A stretch of 64,000 nucleotides of DNA, from contig NZ_JPWI01000001.1 in assembly GCF_003326795.1 (NCBI RefSeq), positions 620,001 through 684,000 of the forward strand, read 5' to 3'. Positions within the stretch are counted from its first letter, which is position 1; each line of letters begins with the position of its first letter. The position numbers were made by a program, and so were the translations under genes. This document shows positions 34,401 through 43,892 of this stretch, one piece after another. A model generated the notes under the pieces. The model saw only the letters and a list, made by a program, of their open reading frames with translations. It ran no database searches and was not told where the DNA came from. The stretch comes from Thalassospira profundimaris (GTDB taxonomy: Bacteria; Pseudomonadota; Alphaproteobacteria; Rhodospirillales; Thalassospiraceae).

Positions 34401-36257
34401 AATGGCATGCTTCTGTCTGAACAGATCAAGCTGGTCGCTGCCTTTAACCACATGCATATCTTTGTCGATCCGGACCCGGATACGGCCAAAAGCTTTGCCG
34501 AGCGCAAACGCCTGTTTGATATGCCGCGGTCAAGCTGGACCGACTATGACAAAAAGCTCCTGTCCAAGGGCGGCGATATCTTTGACCGCAAGGCCAAGAC
34601 CCTTGATCCGTCACCCGAAGTTCGCAAGCTTCTTGGTCTTGATAGCGGCAAGGTCACGCCAGCCGACATGATGAAGGCGATCCTGAAAGCTGATGTGGAG
34701 CTGATGTGGTTTGGCGGTATCGGAACCTATATCAAATCAAGTCACGAAACCAATGCCGATGCCGGTGACCGAGCCAATGATGCCATCCGCATCAATGGTC
34801 GCGAACTTCGCGCCAAGGTCGTCGGTGAAGGGGCAAACCTTGGTGCAACCCAGCGCGGGCGTATCGAATATGCCCATGCCGGTGGCCGTTTGAATACGGA
34901 TGCCATTGATAACGCAGCAGGCGTTAACTGCTCGGATCACGAGGTCAATATCAAGATTCTTGTCGGCGAAGTGGTTGCTGCGGGCGATATGACCGAAAAA
35001 CAGCGTAACAAGCTTCTGGTCGAAATGACCGACGAAGTTGGTGATCTGGTTCTTCGCGATAACTATCTGCAAAGTCAGGCCATTTCCAATGCCCATGCGG
35101 CAAGCTCGGACCTGCTTGATGCGCAGGTGCGTCTGATCCGGATGCTGGAACGCGAAGGGCGTCTTAACCGCGAGATCGAATATCTTCCCGATGACGAGGA
35201 ACTTGCCCGTCGTGCCAGTGCGCATGAAGGTCTGACGCGTCCCGAAGTTTCGGTGTTGATGCCTTATGCCAAACTTTGGCTTTATGACGAGGTGCTGGAG
35301 TCCGATCTTCCGGATGACCCGATCCTGGTCGAGGAACTGGTGCGGTATTTCCCGACACCGCTTCGCAAGAAATATGCGGATGCGATTTCGGGTCATCGTC
35401 TGAAACGTGAAATCATTGCCACCGTGGCGACCAACAGTCTGGTTAACCGCGTTGGCGGCACGTTTGTTCATGACATGATGGAGGCGACCGGTCTTTCGGC
35501 GGTGGATGTGTCACGTGGCTATCTGATTACGCGCGCCGTCTTTGGTCTGCGGGAACTTTGGGCCGGGATCGAGGCGCTTGATAACGTGGTGCTGGCCAAG
35601 TTGCAGATCAGCATGTTCCGTGACATCAACCGCATGGTCAATGACGTCACCCAGTGGTTCCTGCGCAATTGCGAGGAACTTAACGTTGGTGCCAAGATCG
35701 AGATGTTCCGTCCTGCGGTATCCAAGGTGATTTCGGCCTTTGACGAAATTGTCCCGGAGGATGCCGGTTTCAGAACCGCACTCGAACAGAAAGCCCAGTC
35801 TTTGATGGCACAGGGCGTTCCCGAAGAACTCGCACGTCGCATTGCATCTGTTGCCCAGATGGTTGCGATCTGTGACGTGGTCCGGATCGCCGAGGCAACC
35901 GGTCGTGACGTGATTGAGGTCGCATCGACCTATTTCGCCGTTGGAACACGTTTCCAGCTTGGTCTGATGCGCGCCGCAGCCGAGTCCATCGAAGCCGAAA
36001 CCTATTGGCAGAAAATGGCACGTGCAGCTGTGATTGATGATCTGTTCGGGCATCAGCGCGAACTGACCCGTGCGGTTCTTGCCGATGGCAAAAAAGGCAG
36101 TTCGGGTTCGGATCTTGTTGATAAATGGGCCGATGCTCATCAGCGCGGCTGTGCGCGTTGTGATGAACTGATCAACGAGTTGCGTGCGGCCGGGCAGATT
36201 GATCTTTCGATGATCACCGTGGCCAACCGTCAGATCAGGGCGCTGATCGGGGCTTGA
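31422..36257 (+). CDS. gdhB: NAD-specific glutamate dehydrogenase, 180-kDa class
   Basis: 1,611 residues from ATG 31422 after AAGGGAA. The large type: regulatory ACT-like regions in the N-terminal ~700 residues (DMPFLVDSVTSVLHELDL, ~104), then the catalytic dehydrogenase core with GGIRWSDRQEDFRTEILGL (~815-835), VPVGSKGGFV (~845), GVGDMSGDVFGNGML (~985) and GGIGTYIKSS (~1105), then a long C-terminal region. It oxidises glutamate to 2-oxoglutarate and ammonia for catabolism. It is not in an operon. With glnK and two Amt transporters nearby, the window holds several nitrogen genes, but they are not contiguous. Confidence 0.96.
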   Translation: MKARKDDPKREVIDKVVEQIQQRIKGKMAKDAEAFVRLFYKDVPPDDMAGRSVDSLYGAALTLYKFTQKRPSADAAKIRVYNPDLEEHGWKSDHTVIEISNTDMPFLVDSVTSVLHELDLTVHLVIHPIMRIARDQNGELQSVAGVEDSEDPRESVMHVEIDEQTDQAVLDKIHERLENALTDVALAVRDWQPMLKKVSEVLDEIGETTGGGAEEDRREVKDFLGWLHNDHFTFLGYREYRFKTSGKKTAADVEVKNQLGILSREGTHIFDELRQIGNLSPEVQDFVTSPNLLMVTKANKQSTVHRPVHLDTIVVKQFDAKGKVVGQHLFVGLFTSVAYNLSPRLIPLLRMKLAETVKRAGFPPASHDGKALVNILETFPRDELFQVELDDLYHICMGILHLQERQRIALFVRRDAFERFVSCQLFCPRDRFSTKLRFKFQKVIEDAFDGKVTAHYTLIGDSPLARLHLLVKTNPGELPEYNVAEIERQLVEVARDWTDTLRQVLVREMGEERGLALYRRYGESFSSDYRERFTVESAALDIERIEDVIKANDLRVNLYRPIEAAENELRFKIYNPGAPVPLSDVLPMLENMGLKVITENPFTVRPRDVETNVRIHDFGVVVDGEFSLHDVRDKFQELFVRMWHGEVENDAFNRLVLLGNLHWREVVILRAYARYTRQMGSAFSQNYMARTLANNPALASAIVSLFVAKFDPDRDPGMALEVEAIEGDIVSRLEDVMNPDEDRILRAFLNLVQSTLRTNFFQYGADGNPKPYLSVKFNSGMIEDLPLPRPWREIFVYSPRVEAVHLRGGPVARGGIRWSDRQEDFRTEILGLVKAQMVKNAVIVPVGSKGGFVVKRPPTDGSREAFLEEGIACYKILMSGMLDITDNIVGGDIIPPERVRRLDEDDPYLVVAADKGTATFSDIANGVARDYGFWLDDAFASGGSQGYDHKKMGITARGAWESVKRHFREMGKDIQTTPFTVAGVGDMSGDVFGNGMLLSEQIKLVAAFNHMHIFVDPDPDTAKSFAERKRLFDMPRSSWTDYDKKLLSKGGDIFDRKAKTLDPSPEVRKLLGLDSGKVTPADMMKAILKADVELMWFGGIGTYIKSSHETNADAGDRANDAIRINGRELRAKVVGEGANLGATQRGRIEYAHAGGRLNTDAIDNAAGVNCSDHEVNIKILVGEVVAAGDMTEKQRNKLLVEMTDEVGDLVLRDNYLQSQAISNAHAASSDLLDAQVRLIRMLEREGRLNREIEYLPDDEELARRASAHEGLTRPEVSVLMPYAKLWLYDEVLESDLPDDPILVEELVRYFPTPLRKKYADAISGHRLKREIIATVATNSLVNRVGGTFVHDMMEATGLSAVDVSRGYLITRAVFGLRELWAGIEALDNVVLAKLQISMFRDINRMVNDVTQWFLRNCEELNVGAKIEMFRPAVSKVISAFDEIVPEDAGFRTALEQKAQSLMAQGVPEELARRIASVAQMVAICDVVRIAEATGRDVIEVASTYFAVGTRFQLGLMRAAAESIEAETYWQKMARAAVIDDLFGHQRELTRAVLADGKKGSSGSDLVDKWADAHQRGCARCDELINELRAAGQIDLSMITVANRQIRALIGA

Positions 36258-36288
36258 ACCCTGACAAGCCTGTCGTTGAGAACGTAAC

Positions 36289-36318
36289 AAAGAGGGCGCT
36301 TTTTGCGCCCTCTTTTTG
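36289..36318 (+). terminator. Terminator of the glutamate dehydrogenase gene
   Basis: AAAGAGGGCGC / GCGCCCTCTTT with T runs, 31 bp after the stop. Confidence 0.9.
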
Positions 36319-36512
36319 TTTTGCGGGGCCTTTGAATAACTCTTCGGGGCGGAGATTGAGACAGGGAGCATAATAAAATACCGCCAGCGATGGCTGCTAT
36401 GTGTCTGGTTCATGTAGCCACTTAAATATTTGAATTTACGAACATTCCTGTCATCCTCCTGCCATGATTATATGATGATCTTGCAATGTTCCGGACGGGA
36501 TTCCTTGAAAAA

Positions 36513-36528
36513 TACCAACCGGTACGTA
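36513..36528. promoter_or_regulatory. Candidate TetR operator upstream of tetR
   Basis: TACCAACCGGTACGTA, which matches 12 of 16 bases of a sequence before the efflux genes at 37269 (AACCGAACGGTATGCA). It lies 35 bp before the regulator's ATG. Confidence 0.5.
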
Positions 36529-36562
36529 TATGTGACACATAATCAATATACAGGTAAAAGCC

Positions 36563-37177
36563 ATGAGGAACGCCGCGGAAACCCGGATCAAGCTGCTTGA
36601 GACAGCCATCGAATTGCTGTCAACACGCAGTTATCACGACATCGGTGTCAGCGATGTCTGCAAGCATGCCGGGGTGACAAAAGGCGCGTTCTATCATCAC
36701 TTTGACAGCAAGGCCGCGCTGTTTGCGACCGCCGCACGCCATCATTGGGAAAAAGGCAAAGACGAGCTTCGCGCAGTCTTTTCCCCGGAAGTTCCCCCGA
36801 TTGAACAGCTTAATCGTTATATCGAGCTGGTCTGCGACAAACAGAAAAGACATGCCGTTCCGGGCGAAAGTGAAGTCTGTGTGTGCCCGATCTTTACCGC
36901 AGGCGGCCAAGTCGGTCCGGAAGATGTGGAAATCCAGGATTGCTCCCGCGAACTTGCAGGCGAACAGGTCAAATATCTGGCCTCGATGGTGCGCGGGCTG
37001 AAAGGCGAGGGCATGCTGGGCGAAGACGGTGATGTCACCCTGTTGGCCCGCCTTGTTTTCCAGTATGTCCATGGTTTGCTGACCTATGGCAAGGTATTTA
37101 ATGATCTGGATACTGTTCGGTCTGATCTGCGTGAAGGGATCTGCCGAATTCTAAATTTGCAATGTAAATTCAGATAG
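36563..37177 (+). CDS. TetR/AcrR family transcriptional regulator
   Basis: 204 residues. N-terminal helix-turn-helix: TAIELLSTRSYHDIGVSDV (~13-31) and KHAGVTKGAFYHHFDSKAAL (~33-52), a standard TetR DNA-binding domain. The C-terminal ligand domain has several Cys (CVCPIFTAGG, ~109; QDCSREL) and is not assigned to a subfamily. It lies 163 bp upstream of an RND efflux pair on the same strand, and a similar operator-like sequence occurs before both, so it probably represses itself and the pump. Confidence 0.92.
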   Translation: MRNAAETRIKLLETAIELLSTRSYHDIGVSDVCKHAGVTKGAFYHHFDSKAALFATAARHHWEKGKDELRAVFSPEVPPIEQLNRYIELVCDKQKRHAVPGESEVCVCPIFTAGGQVGPEDVEIQDCSRELAGEQVKYLASMVRGLKGEGMLGEDGDVTLLARLVFQYVHGLLTYGKVFNDLDTVRSDLREGICRILNLQCKFR

Positions 37178-37268
37178 TTAATTGCAATTCATGTCAGTTG
37201 ATGTCTCCTGACAAAACAGTATAAAAATAAAAAATAGCCATTTTTTTGCCTTCTTCCCCTTGCGAACA

Positions 37269-37284
37269 AACCGAACGGTATGCA
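37269..37284. promoter_or_regulatory. Candidate TetR operator upstream of the RND genes
   Basis: AACCGAACGGTATGCA, sharing the pattern ACC-x-A-x-CGGTA-Y-G-Y-A with the site before tetR, 57 bp before the adaptor's ATG. Confidence 0.5.
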
Positions 37285-37340
37285 TCTACCCTTCAAACGG
37301 GCCGCGTGTGTGCGGCGCAACCCATTTGGAAGAAGAAAAG

Positions 37341-38504
37341 ATGCAGTCTCGATCAAAACGCAGAATTCTGCTGCCAGTTGCCGCATTGGCGCTGGTCGCT
37401 GCCGCCGGTGGATATGGCTTGCATGTCTCGGGCTCCTTTGCCGATGAAGTGGCGGTTCAGTCCGCCCCGATGGCAACCCCGGTTACTGTTTCTCACGTCA
37501 AAAGCAGCTCTGTGCGGCTTTGGAATAACTTTTCCGGCCGCCTGAGCGCGGTCGAGGAAGTCCAGCTGCGCCCGCAGGTCAGTGGTGCGATTGTCGAAAT
37601 CCGCTTTGAAGACGGACAGCTGGTTCAAAAGGACGATATTCTGGCGGTGATTGATCCGCGCAGTTATCAGGCAACCGTTAACGAGGCACGTGCCGAACTG
37701 GCCGCTGCCGAACAGAACCTGTCGCTGGCTGCCAAGGAAAAGGCGCGTGCAGAAAAGCTCGTTGCCAATGGCACAGTGTCCAAGCGCGTCTATGACGAAC
37801 GCCTCAACACCCATCGCGTCGCACAAAGTCAGGTGACGCGTGCGAAGGCCAATCTTGAACTGGCCGAGATCGAACTTGATCACGCCTATGTCAAAGCCCC
37901 GATCAGCGGCCGGGTCAGCCGGGTCGAACTGACCATTGGCAATCAGGTCAATGCCGGGCCGAATGCCCCGGTCCTGACCACGATTGTTTCAACCGGTAAA
38001 ATCTATGCCGATTTTGACCTTGATGAGCAGACCTTCTTTGACAGCATCGGTGATGGCGGCAAAATCGCTGAAGCCGCCCACAGCATCCCGGTCAACATGA
38101 CCCTGTCCAACGGGCGTCAGGTGTCGGGATTTGTTCACAGCTTTGACAACCGCATCGATCCGCGCACCGGCACGATCCGGACCCGTGCCCTGTTTGACAA
38201 CCTTGATGGCGATCTTTTGCCAGGCACCTTTGCCGCCCTTGAGGTCGGTACCCTTGCCAAACAGGATGTCATCATGATTTCGCCCGAAGCCATCAGCACC
38301 GATCAGGACCGCAAGTTCGTCTATGTCGTCGAACCCGACAATACGGTTGCCTATCGTCAGGTTACTCTGGGCTCTGAAATCAATGGCATGCGCATTGTGA
38401 CATCGGGTCTGAACGAAGGCGACCTTGTGATTGTCAATGGCATCATGAAGGTCCGTCCGGGCGTGCCGGTCGTTCCCGAAATTCTGCAGGCCGCTGCATC
38501 CTGA
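37341..38504 (+). CDS. RND efflux periplasmic adaptor subunit
   Basis: 387 residues from MQSRSKRR (ATG after GGAAGAAGAAAAG). Membrane anchor or signal ~8-32. HlyD/AcrA layout: lipoyl half-motif EVQLRPQVSGAIVEIRFEDGQ (~72-92), alpha-hairpin (~105-170), second lipoyl half (IELDHAYVKAPISGRVS, ~178-194), then beta-barrel and membrane-proximal domains. It is closest in character to MexE/AcrA. It bridges the inner-membrane pump encoded 38 bp downstream to an outer-membrane channel that is not encoded here. Confidence 0.93.
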   Translation: MQSRSKRRILLPVAALALVAAAGGYGLHVSGSFADEVAVQSAPMATPVTVSHVKSSSVRLWNNFSGRLSAVEEVQLRPQVSGAIVEIRFEDGQLVQKDDILAVIDPRSYQATVNEARAELAAAEQNLSLAAKEKARAEKLVANGTVSKRVYDERLNTHRVAQSQVTRAKANLELAEIELDHAYVKAPISGRVSRVELTIGNQVNAGPNAPVLTTIVSTGKIYADFDLDEQTFFDSIGDGGKIAEAAHSIPVNMTLSNGRQVSGFVHSFDNRIDPRTGTIRTRALFDNLDGDLLPGTFAALEVGTLAKQDVIMISPEAISTDQDRKFVYVVEPDNTVAYRQVTLGSEINGMRIVTSGLNEGDLVIVNGIMKVRPGVPVVPEILQAAAS

Positions 38505-38541
38505 CGGATGTGTGCTGGCGCTTTAAGCAAGGCTGACTTTC

Positions 38542-41500
38542 ATGCAGAACCTATCAAGATTTTTTGTCGACCGTCCGATCTTCGCCGGCGTTCTTTCCGT
38601 GCTGATATTGCTGGGCGGTCTGATTGCCATGTGGCGTTTGCCGATTTCGGAATATCCCGAAGTCGTGCCGCCGTCGATCGTGGTCGAAGCGAAGTTTCCC
38701 GGCGCAAACCCCGCCGAGATTGCTGAAACCGTTGCATCCCCGCTTGAAGAGCAAATCAACGGGGTCGAGGGGATGCTGTATGTCAACTCGCTGGCCACAA
38801 CCGATGGCAACCTGTCGCTGACCGTGACATTTGAAATCGGAACCGATCCCGATCTGGCCCAGCAAAAAGTCCAGAACCGTGTGTCGCAGGCCGAACCGCG
38901 TTTGCCCGATATCGTGCGCCAGCTTGGTGTGACGGTGTCCAAACGGTCGCCGGATCTGACCATGGTCGTGCATTTGCGTTCACCCAATGAACGCTATGAC
39001 ATGCTGTATTTGCGCAACTATGCGACGCTTAATGTGCGTGACCGTCTGGCACGTATCAGTGGTGTCGGGCAGGTCGGCCTGTTCGGGTCGGGTGATTACG
39101 CCATGCGTGTCTGGCTCAACCCTGACAAGGTGGCCGAACGCAACCTGACTGCTGGTGAGGTTGTTTCTGCAATCCAGAGCCAGAACGTTCAGGTCGCTGC
39201 CGGGATTATTGGTGGTGCGCCCTATGACAGTGGTGTGCAGTTCCAGTTGCCGATCAATATCAGCGGCCGTCTGGAATCCCCCGAGGAATTCGAAAATATC
39301 ATCATCAAGCGTGAAAATGATGGCACCATCACGCGTCTTGGCGATGTGGCCCGTGTCGAAATGGAAGCCCAGCAATATGCGCTGCGCTCCCTGCTCGATA
39401 ACAAGCCTGCGGTGGCGATTCCGATCTTTGCATCGCCCGGCTCAAATGCGCTTGATATTTCAAGCAATGTGCGCGCAACCATGGAAGAGCTTAAGCAAAA
39501 CTTCCCTGACGATCTGGATTACTCGATTGTCTATGACCCGACCGTGTTTGTGCGTGGTTCGATCAAATCGGTTATCAAGACCCTGCTTGAAGCCATTGCG
39601 CTTGTGGTGATCGTGGTGACGATCTTCCTGCAAACATGGCGTGCATCGATCATCCCGTTACTTGCTGTGCCGGTTTCGATCATCGGGACCTTTGCCCTGA
39701 TGCTGTTGATGGGCTTCTCGATCAACGTGCTGTCGCTGTTTGGTCTGATTCTGGCCATCGGGATCGTGGTCGATGATGCGATTGTGGTGGTCGAGAACGT
39801 TGAACGTAACATCGAACGTGGTCTGTCTCCGCGCGATGCGACGGTTGCGGCCATGCGCGAAGTTACCGGACCGATCATTGCGACGTCGTTGGTGATTACC
39901 GGTGTGTTTGTGCCGATTGCCTTTATTTCCGGCCTGACCGGCCAGTTCTATCAGCAATTTGCCCTGACTATCGCCATTGCCACCATCATTTCAACCATCA
40001 ACTCACTCACACTCAGCCCGGCTTTGTCGGCAGTACTTCTGCGCAGTCATGACGCGCCCAAAGACTGGCTGACGCGCGGTATGGACTTTGTCTTTGGCTG
40101 GTTTTTCCGTGGGTTCAACCGTTTCTTTAACCGCAGTACCGAAATGTATGCTGGTGGTGTCAAACGCCTGCTGGGCATGAAGACCATCATGATGGCGCTT
40201 TATGTCGGCCTGCTCGCCCTGACCTATCAGGGTTTCCAGATCCTGCCAACAGGCTTTGTCCCCCTTCAGGACAAGCAATATCTGGTCAGTTTCGCCCAGC
40301 TTCCGCAGGGTTCGACGCTGGACCGGACCGAAGATGTCATTCGCGAGATGTCTGATATCGCGCTTAAGGAACCCGGTGTCGAAAGTGCCGTGGCCTTCCC
40401 GGGGCTTTCGATCAACGGGTTCGTCAACAGTTCCAGTGCGGGCATCGTGTTTGTCACGCTGACCGATTTTGACGAACGCAAAAGCGATGATCTGTCCGGG
40501 CTTGCCATCGCGGGCAAGCTGCAACAGAAATTCGCGGCGATTGACGAGGCCTTTGTCGCCATCTTCCCGGCCCCGCCGGTTCAGGGTCTTGGAACCGTCG
40601 GTGGCTTCAAGCTTCAGGTGCAGGATCGTTCCGATCAGGGTTATCGCGCCCTTGATGATGCCATGAAACAGGTCCTTGCCAAGGCATGGGCAGCACCGGA
40701 ACTGACCGGTGTGTTTTCAAGCTACAACATCAATGTGCCCCAGCTTCAGGCGACCCTTGATCGTACCAAGGTCCAGCAGCTTGGCGTGCCGGTCGATGAA
40801 ATCTTCCGGACCATGCAGGTCTATCTGGGTTCGATGTATGTCAATGACTTCAACGCGTTCGGGCGGACCTATCAGGTCATCGCACAGGCTGACAAACCCT
40901 ATCGGTCAAGCCCCGAGGACATCCTGCGTCTGCAAACGCGCAATGCGGATGGGGATATGGTGCCGCTTGGATCAGTTCTTTCCGTTTCGGAAACGTTCGG
41001 GCCGGATACAGCGATGCGCTATAACGCGTTTCGTTCGGCTGATCTGAATGGTAACGCCGCCCCGGGTTATTCGAGTGGCGAGGCACAGGCAGCAATCACC
41101 AAGATCCTTGATGAAACATTGCCGCCGGGCATGTCCTATGAATGGACAGAACTGACCTATCAGCAGATTCTGGCGGGCAATACAGCGATCTTCATCTTCC
41201 CGATCTGTATCCTTCTGGTGTTCCTGGTTCTGGCTGCCCAGTACGAAAGCCTGACCATGCCGCTTGCGGTGATCCTGATCGTTCCGATGAGCATCCTGTC
41301 GGCTGTTTTTGGTGTCTATCTGTTTGGTGGGGACAATAACATCTTCACCCAGATCAGCCTGTTTGTGCTTGCCGGACTGGCATCCAAGAACGCCATCCTG
41401 ATTGTCGAGTTCGCCCGCGAACTGGAACATCAGGGACGTGGCACCGTTCAGGCCGCAATCGAGGCCAGCCGTCTGCGCCTGCGCCCGATCCTTATGACGT

Positions 41501-41721
41501 CTCTGGCCTTCATCATGGGTGTCGTGCCGCTGGTTCTGTCCAGTGGTGCCGGTGCCGAGATGCGCCACGCCATCGGTATTGCCGTGTTCTCGGGCATGCT
41601 GGGCGTGACGATATTTGGCCTGATCCTGACCCCGGTCTTTTATGTCCTTGTACGCATGATTGGCCGGCGCAACGAAGTTCGTTCACTCAATGAGGCTGAC
41701 GCACACCAGCCTGCGGAGTAA
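38542..41721 (+). CDS. RND multidrug efflux transporter (HAE1 family, MexF/AcrB-like)
   Basis: 1,059 residues, full length for the family, with two six-TM bundles and two large periplasmic loops. N-terminal FFVDRPIFAGVLSVLILLGG; proton-relay aspartates in TM4 (GIVVDDAIVVVENVERN, ~408-424); C-terminal half with FVLAGLASKNAILIVEFA (~948-965). It exports amphiphilic drugs or metabolites using proton motive force. It is co-transcribed with the adaptor gene. Substrate range is not predictable from the sequence. Confidence 0.96.
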   Translation: MQNLSRFFVDRPIFAGVLSVLILLGGLIAMWRLPISEYPEVVPPSIVVEAKFPGANPAEIAETVASPLEEQINGVEGMLYVNSLATTDGNLSLTVTFEIGTDPDLAQQKVQNRVSQAEPRLPDIVRQLGVTVSKRSPDLTMVVHLRSPNERYDMLYLRNYATLNVRDRLARISGVGQVGLFGSGDYAMRVWLNPDKVAERNLTAGEVVSAIQSQNVQVAAGIIGGAPYDSGVQFQLPINISGRLESPEEFENIIIKRENDGTITRLGDVARVEMEAQQYALRSLLDNKPAVAIPIFASPGSNALDISSNVRATMEELKQNFPDDLDYSIVYDPTVFVRGSIKSVIKTLLEAIALVVIVVTIFLQTWRASIIPLLAVPVSIIGTFALMLLMGFSINVLSLFGLILAIGIVVDDAIVVVENVERNIERGLSPRDATVAAMREVTGPIIATSLVITGVFVPIAFISGLTGQFYQQFALTIAIATIISTINSLTLSPALSAVLLRSHDAPKDWLTRGMDFVFGWFFRGFNRFFNRSTEMYAGGVKRLLGMKTIMMALYVGLLALTYQGFQILPTGFVPLQDKQYLVSFAQLPQGSTLDRTEDVIREMSDIALKEPGVESAVAFPGLSINGFVNSSSAGIVFVTLTDFDERKSDDLSGLAIAGKLQQKFAAIDEAFVAIFPAPPVQGLGTVGGFKLQVQDRSDQGYRALDDAMKQVLAKAWAAPELTGVFSSYNINVPQLQATLDRTKVQQLGVPVDEIFRTMQVYLGSMYVNDFNAFGRTYQVIAQADKPYRSSPEDILRLQTRNADGDMVPLGSVLSVSETFGPDTAMRYNAFRSADLNGNAAPGYSSGEAQAAITKILDETLPPGMSYEWTELTYQQILAGNTAIFIFPICILLVFLVLAAQYESLTMPLAVILIVPMSILSAVFGVYLFGGDNNIFTQISLFVLAGLASKNAILIVEFARELEHQGRGTVQAAIEASRLRLRPILMTSLAFIMGVVPLVLSSGAGAEMRHAIGIAVFSGMLGVTIFGLILTPVFYVLVRMIGRRNEVRSLNEADAHQPAE

Positions 41722-41736
41722 ACGACATCGTTGCAG

Positions 41737-41785
41737 AAACAGCCGGACCGTCTTTTTCCCCCGACCCCGCCGGTCCGGCTGTTTT
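41737..41785 (+). terminator. Terminator of the RND operon
   Basis: AAACAGCCGGACC / GGTCCGGCTGTTT, perfect 13-bp arms with a longer loop (22 bases) and a T run, 15 bp after the stop. Confidence 0.85.
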
Positions 41786-41794
41786 ACTTTCCTG

Positions 41795-42436
41795 TTAGGC
41801 CTCAATCCGCATCGTACGCATGTCGAGAAATGCCTGGGTATCAATCAGGGCCAGGGGGCCCTGCCATGTACCGGCCTGTGCCGGTGATGGAGCATCCCAG
41901 TCAATTTCACGCGGTGGTGGCATATTGTCTGCTGATGGCCAGCGGTCCCCGCCAAACAGGTCTTCGCGATAATCGGCCAGTGTGCCGAGCGTTCCTGCCG
42001 GGCCTTCCTTGACGGTCAGTCTGTCGCCATATTCACGACGCATCGCAAATTCGACGCGATTTTCGGCATATCTGGCTAACTGGTCCCCGGAATATCCAAG
42101 ATTTTCGCCGTCGCTCTGCGCGTATCCGTATTCCAAGGCGTAATTCATGCCATTCGAGACATTGATGTTATCTTCGCCAAATACAGCGACCAGCTGATCA
42201 TCAAGATAATAGGCGCGTGTGACCTTTGCGTCGCCGTTATCGTCCAGCCAGGTATTCAGTTGGCTTTCAGCTTTGGACTGATAGGTTTCAAAGTCTTCCT
42301 GATGTTTGGTTTGAAGAGCTTTCCATTCCTCAAGCGAGAATTTGGTACTGTATTCACCGGTTTGTGGATCAATCGGTCTGGGCATGGTCAGAAACCGTGC
42401 GCCAACGATGGACATCTTTCCTTGAAACTCGACCAT
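41795..42436 (-). CDS. Hypothetical protein, 213 residues
   Basis: Start at ATG 42436, preceded by an unusually strong Shine-Dalgarno AGGAGGTG; a longer frame upstream lacks one. The protein is soluble and acidic, with no signal peptide or membrane segment. A central part reads as a mixed alpha/beta region with many aromatic residues (WNTWLDDNGDAKVTRAYY, ~85-100); the last 50 residues are rich in Pro and Trp. I recognise no family. It converges on the RND operon and faces away from htpX. Confidence 0.7.
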   Translation of the reverse strand: MVEFQGKMSIVGARFLTMPRPIDPQTGEYSTKFSLEEWKALQTKHQEDFETYQSKAESQLNTWLDDNGDAKVTRAYYLDDQLVAVFGEDNINVSNGMNYALEYGYAQSDGENLGYSGDQLARYAENRVEFAMRREYGDRLTVKEGPAGTLGTLADYREDLFGGDRWPSADNMPPPREIDWDAPSPAQAGTWQGPLALIDTQAFLDMRTMRIEA

Positions 42437-42732
42437 AAGACACCTCCTGCAATGAGATCTTAAATTGCGTATGCAATAAAAAGACCACTTATGGGTGTAA
42501 TCAGGGGACTCCCTGAATATCTGCGGTATTCGTTCTGTGATGTTGGTCACGCAGGTGAAAACGCCATAATCATTTTGCTTGTTCAAAGGGTTGGCGGGAA
42601 TAATCTTCCCACACTAACGAATAAGTTTTCGATGCGACGGCAAACAAACAGAACAAGTTTGCCGGGTGCTTGCCATTGCCAAACTTTGCCTTATCTGTCG
42701 TTCGAAAGGTTTGCCAAAAAGGGTGTTCGACC

Positions 42733-43707
42733 ATGAACTATGTGCGTACAGGTTTGTTGCTGGCGGGTTTGACCGCGCTGTTTGGTGCTGTTGGCATGAT
42801 GATCGGCGGGCAACAGGGCATGATCATTGCACTTTTGTTTGCCGGTGCGATGAATGTGTTCGCCTATTGGAATTCCGATGCCATGTTGCTTCGGATGCGC
42901 AATGCCCGTCAGGTCGATGATCAATCTGCGCCCGAACTTGTTTCCATGGTGCGTGATCTGGCGCGCAATGCCGGACTGCCGATGCCCAAGGTCTATGTGA
43001 TTGAAAATCCCCAGCCCAATGCCTTTGCAACCGGTCGCAATCCGGAAAATGCGGCGGTGGCGGCCACGACCGGTTTGTTACAGCATCTTGATCGTAACGA
43101 AATCGCCGGTGTGATGGCTCATGAACTCGCCCATGTCAAAAATCGTGACACCCTGACCATGACCATCACGGCCACCATCGCCGGTGCCATTTCGGCCCTT
43201 GCCAATTTCGCAATGTTTGCGGGCATGTTTGGCGGCAACCGCAGTGAAAATAACAATCCTCTGGGCGGGATCGGCATGATCCTGATTGCCATTCTGGCCC
43301 CGATGGGGGCGATGATCGTGCAGATGGCAATCTCGCGGACCCGCGAATATGACGCCGACCGTATCGGAGCCGAGATTTGCGGTCATCCTTTGTGGCTGGC
43401 AAGTGCGCTTGCCAAGCTCGATAAAGGCGTGCACACCATTCCGAACATGCAGGCTGAACGCAACCCGGCGACCGCACATATGTATATTGCCAACCCGCTG
43501 TCGGGTAAGGGCGTGGACAATCTGTTTTCGACCCATCCCAATATGGCCAATCGCATCGCCCGGTTGCAGGCCATGGTCAATGGCGCGAGCCCGCGTCAGC
43601 AGTCACCGGTAGCGCAACCCGGCCCCAAGAAGGGGCCATGGGGACCGGCGGGCACCTCTGTCCGGTCATCGCGCACGACACGTCGTAAAAATCGTCCCTG
43701 GAACTAG
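42733..43707 (+). CDS. htpX: Membrane zinc metalloprotease HtpX
   Basis: 324 residues from MNYVRTG (ATG 42733); an upstream frame extension has no support. Two N-terminal TM segments (~7-50), the zinc motif [10 protein letters not shown] (~128-137) and the third-ligand region [17 protein letters not shown] (~202-218), then two further TM segments between. The M48B protease degrades misfolded membrane proteins alongside FtsH. The C-terminal ~45 residues are a basic, Pro-rich extension ([12 protein letters not shown]) not essential to the fold. Confidence 0.95.
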   Translation: MNYVRTGLLLAGLTALFGAVGMMIGGQQGMIIALLFAGAMNVFAYWNSDAMLLRMRNARQVDDQSAPELVSMVRDLARNAGLPMPKVYVIENPQPNAFATGRNPENAAVAATTGLLQHLDRNEIAGVMAHELAHVKNRDTLTMTITATIAGAISALANFAMFAGMFGGNRSENNNPLGGIGMILIAILAPMGAMIVQMAISRTREYDADRIGAEICGHPLWLASALAKLDKGVHTIPNMQAERNPATAHMYIANPLSGKGVDNLFSTHPNMANRIARLQAMVNGASPRQQSPVAQPGPKKGPWGPAGTSVRSSRTTRRKNRPWN

Positions 43708-43892
43708 AAAATCTGACTTGATGACGTAAGGGGTTATCCCTTGAAAATCGCCAAATCTATACTTGGGTATGTCCGAAAAACCAGGCTGCGGCATTGACCA
43801 TTCGCGTCACAGCGATGACAATGGTCAATTAAGAAACTCAGGTATCTATTAAAGTTGTCGATCAACTTTATGCGGTGCGAAAAAGGGCAATA

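Noticed and set aside
32997-34457. A 486-codon open frame on the minus strand inside the glutamate dehydrogenase gene
   Set aside because: High-GC codon bias opens long antisense frames; the plus-strand enzyme is certain.
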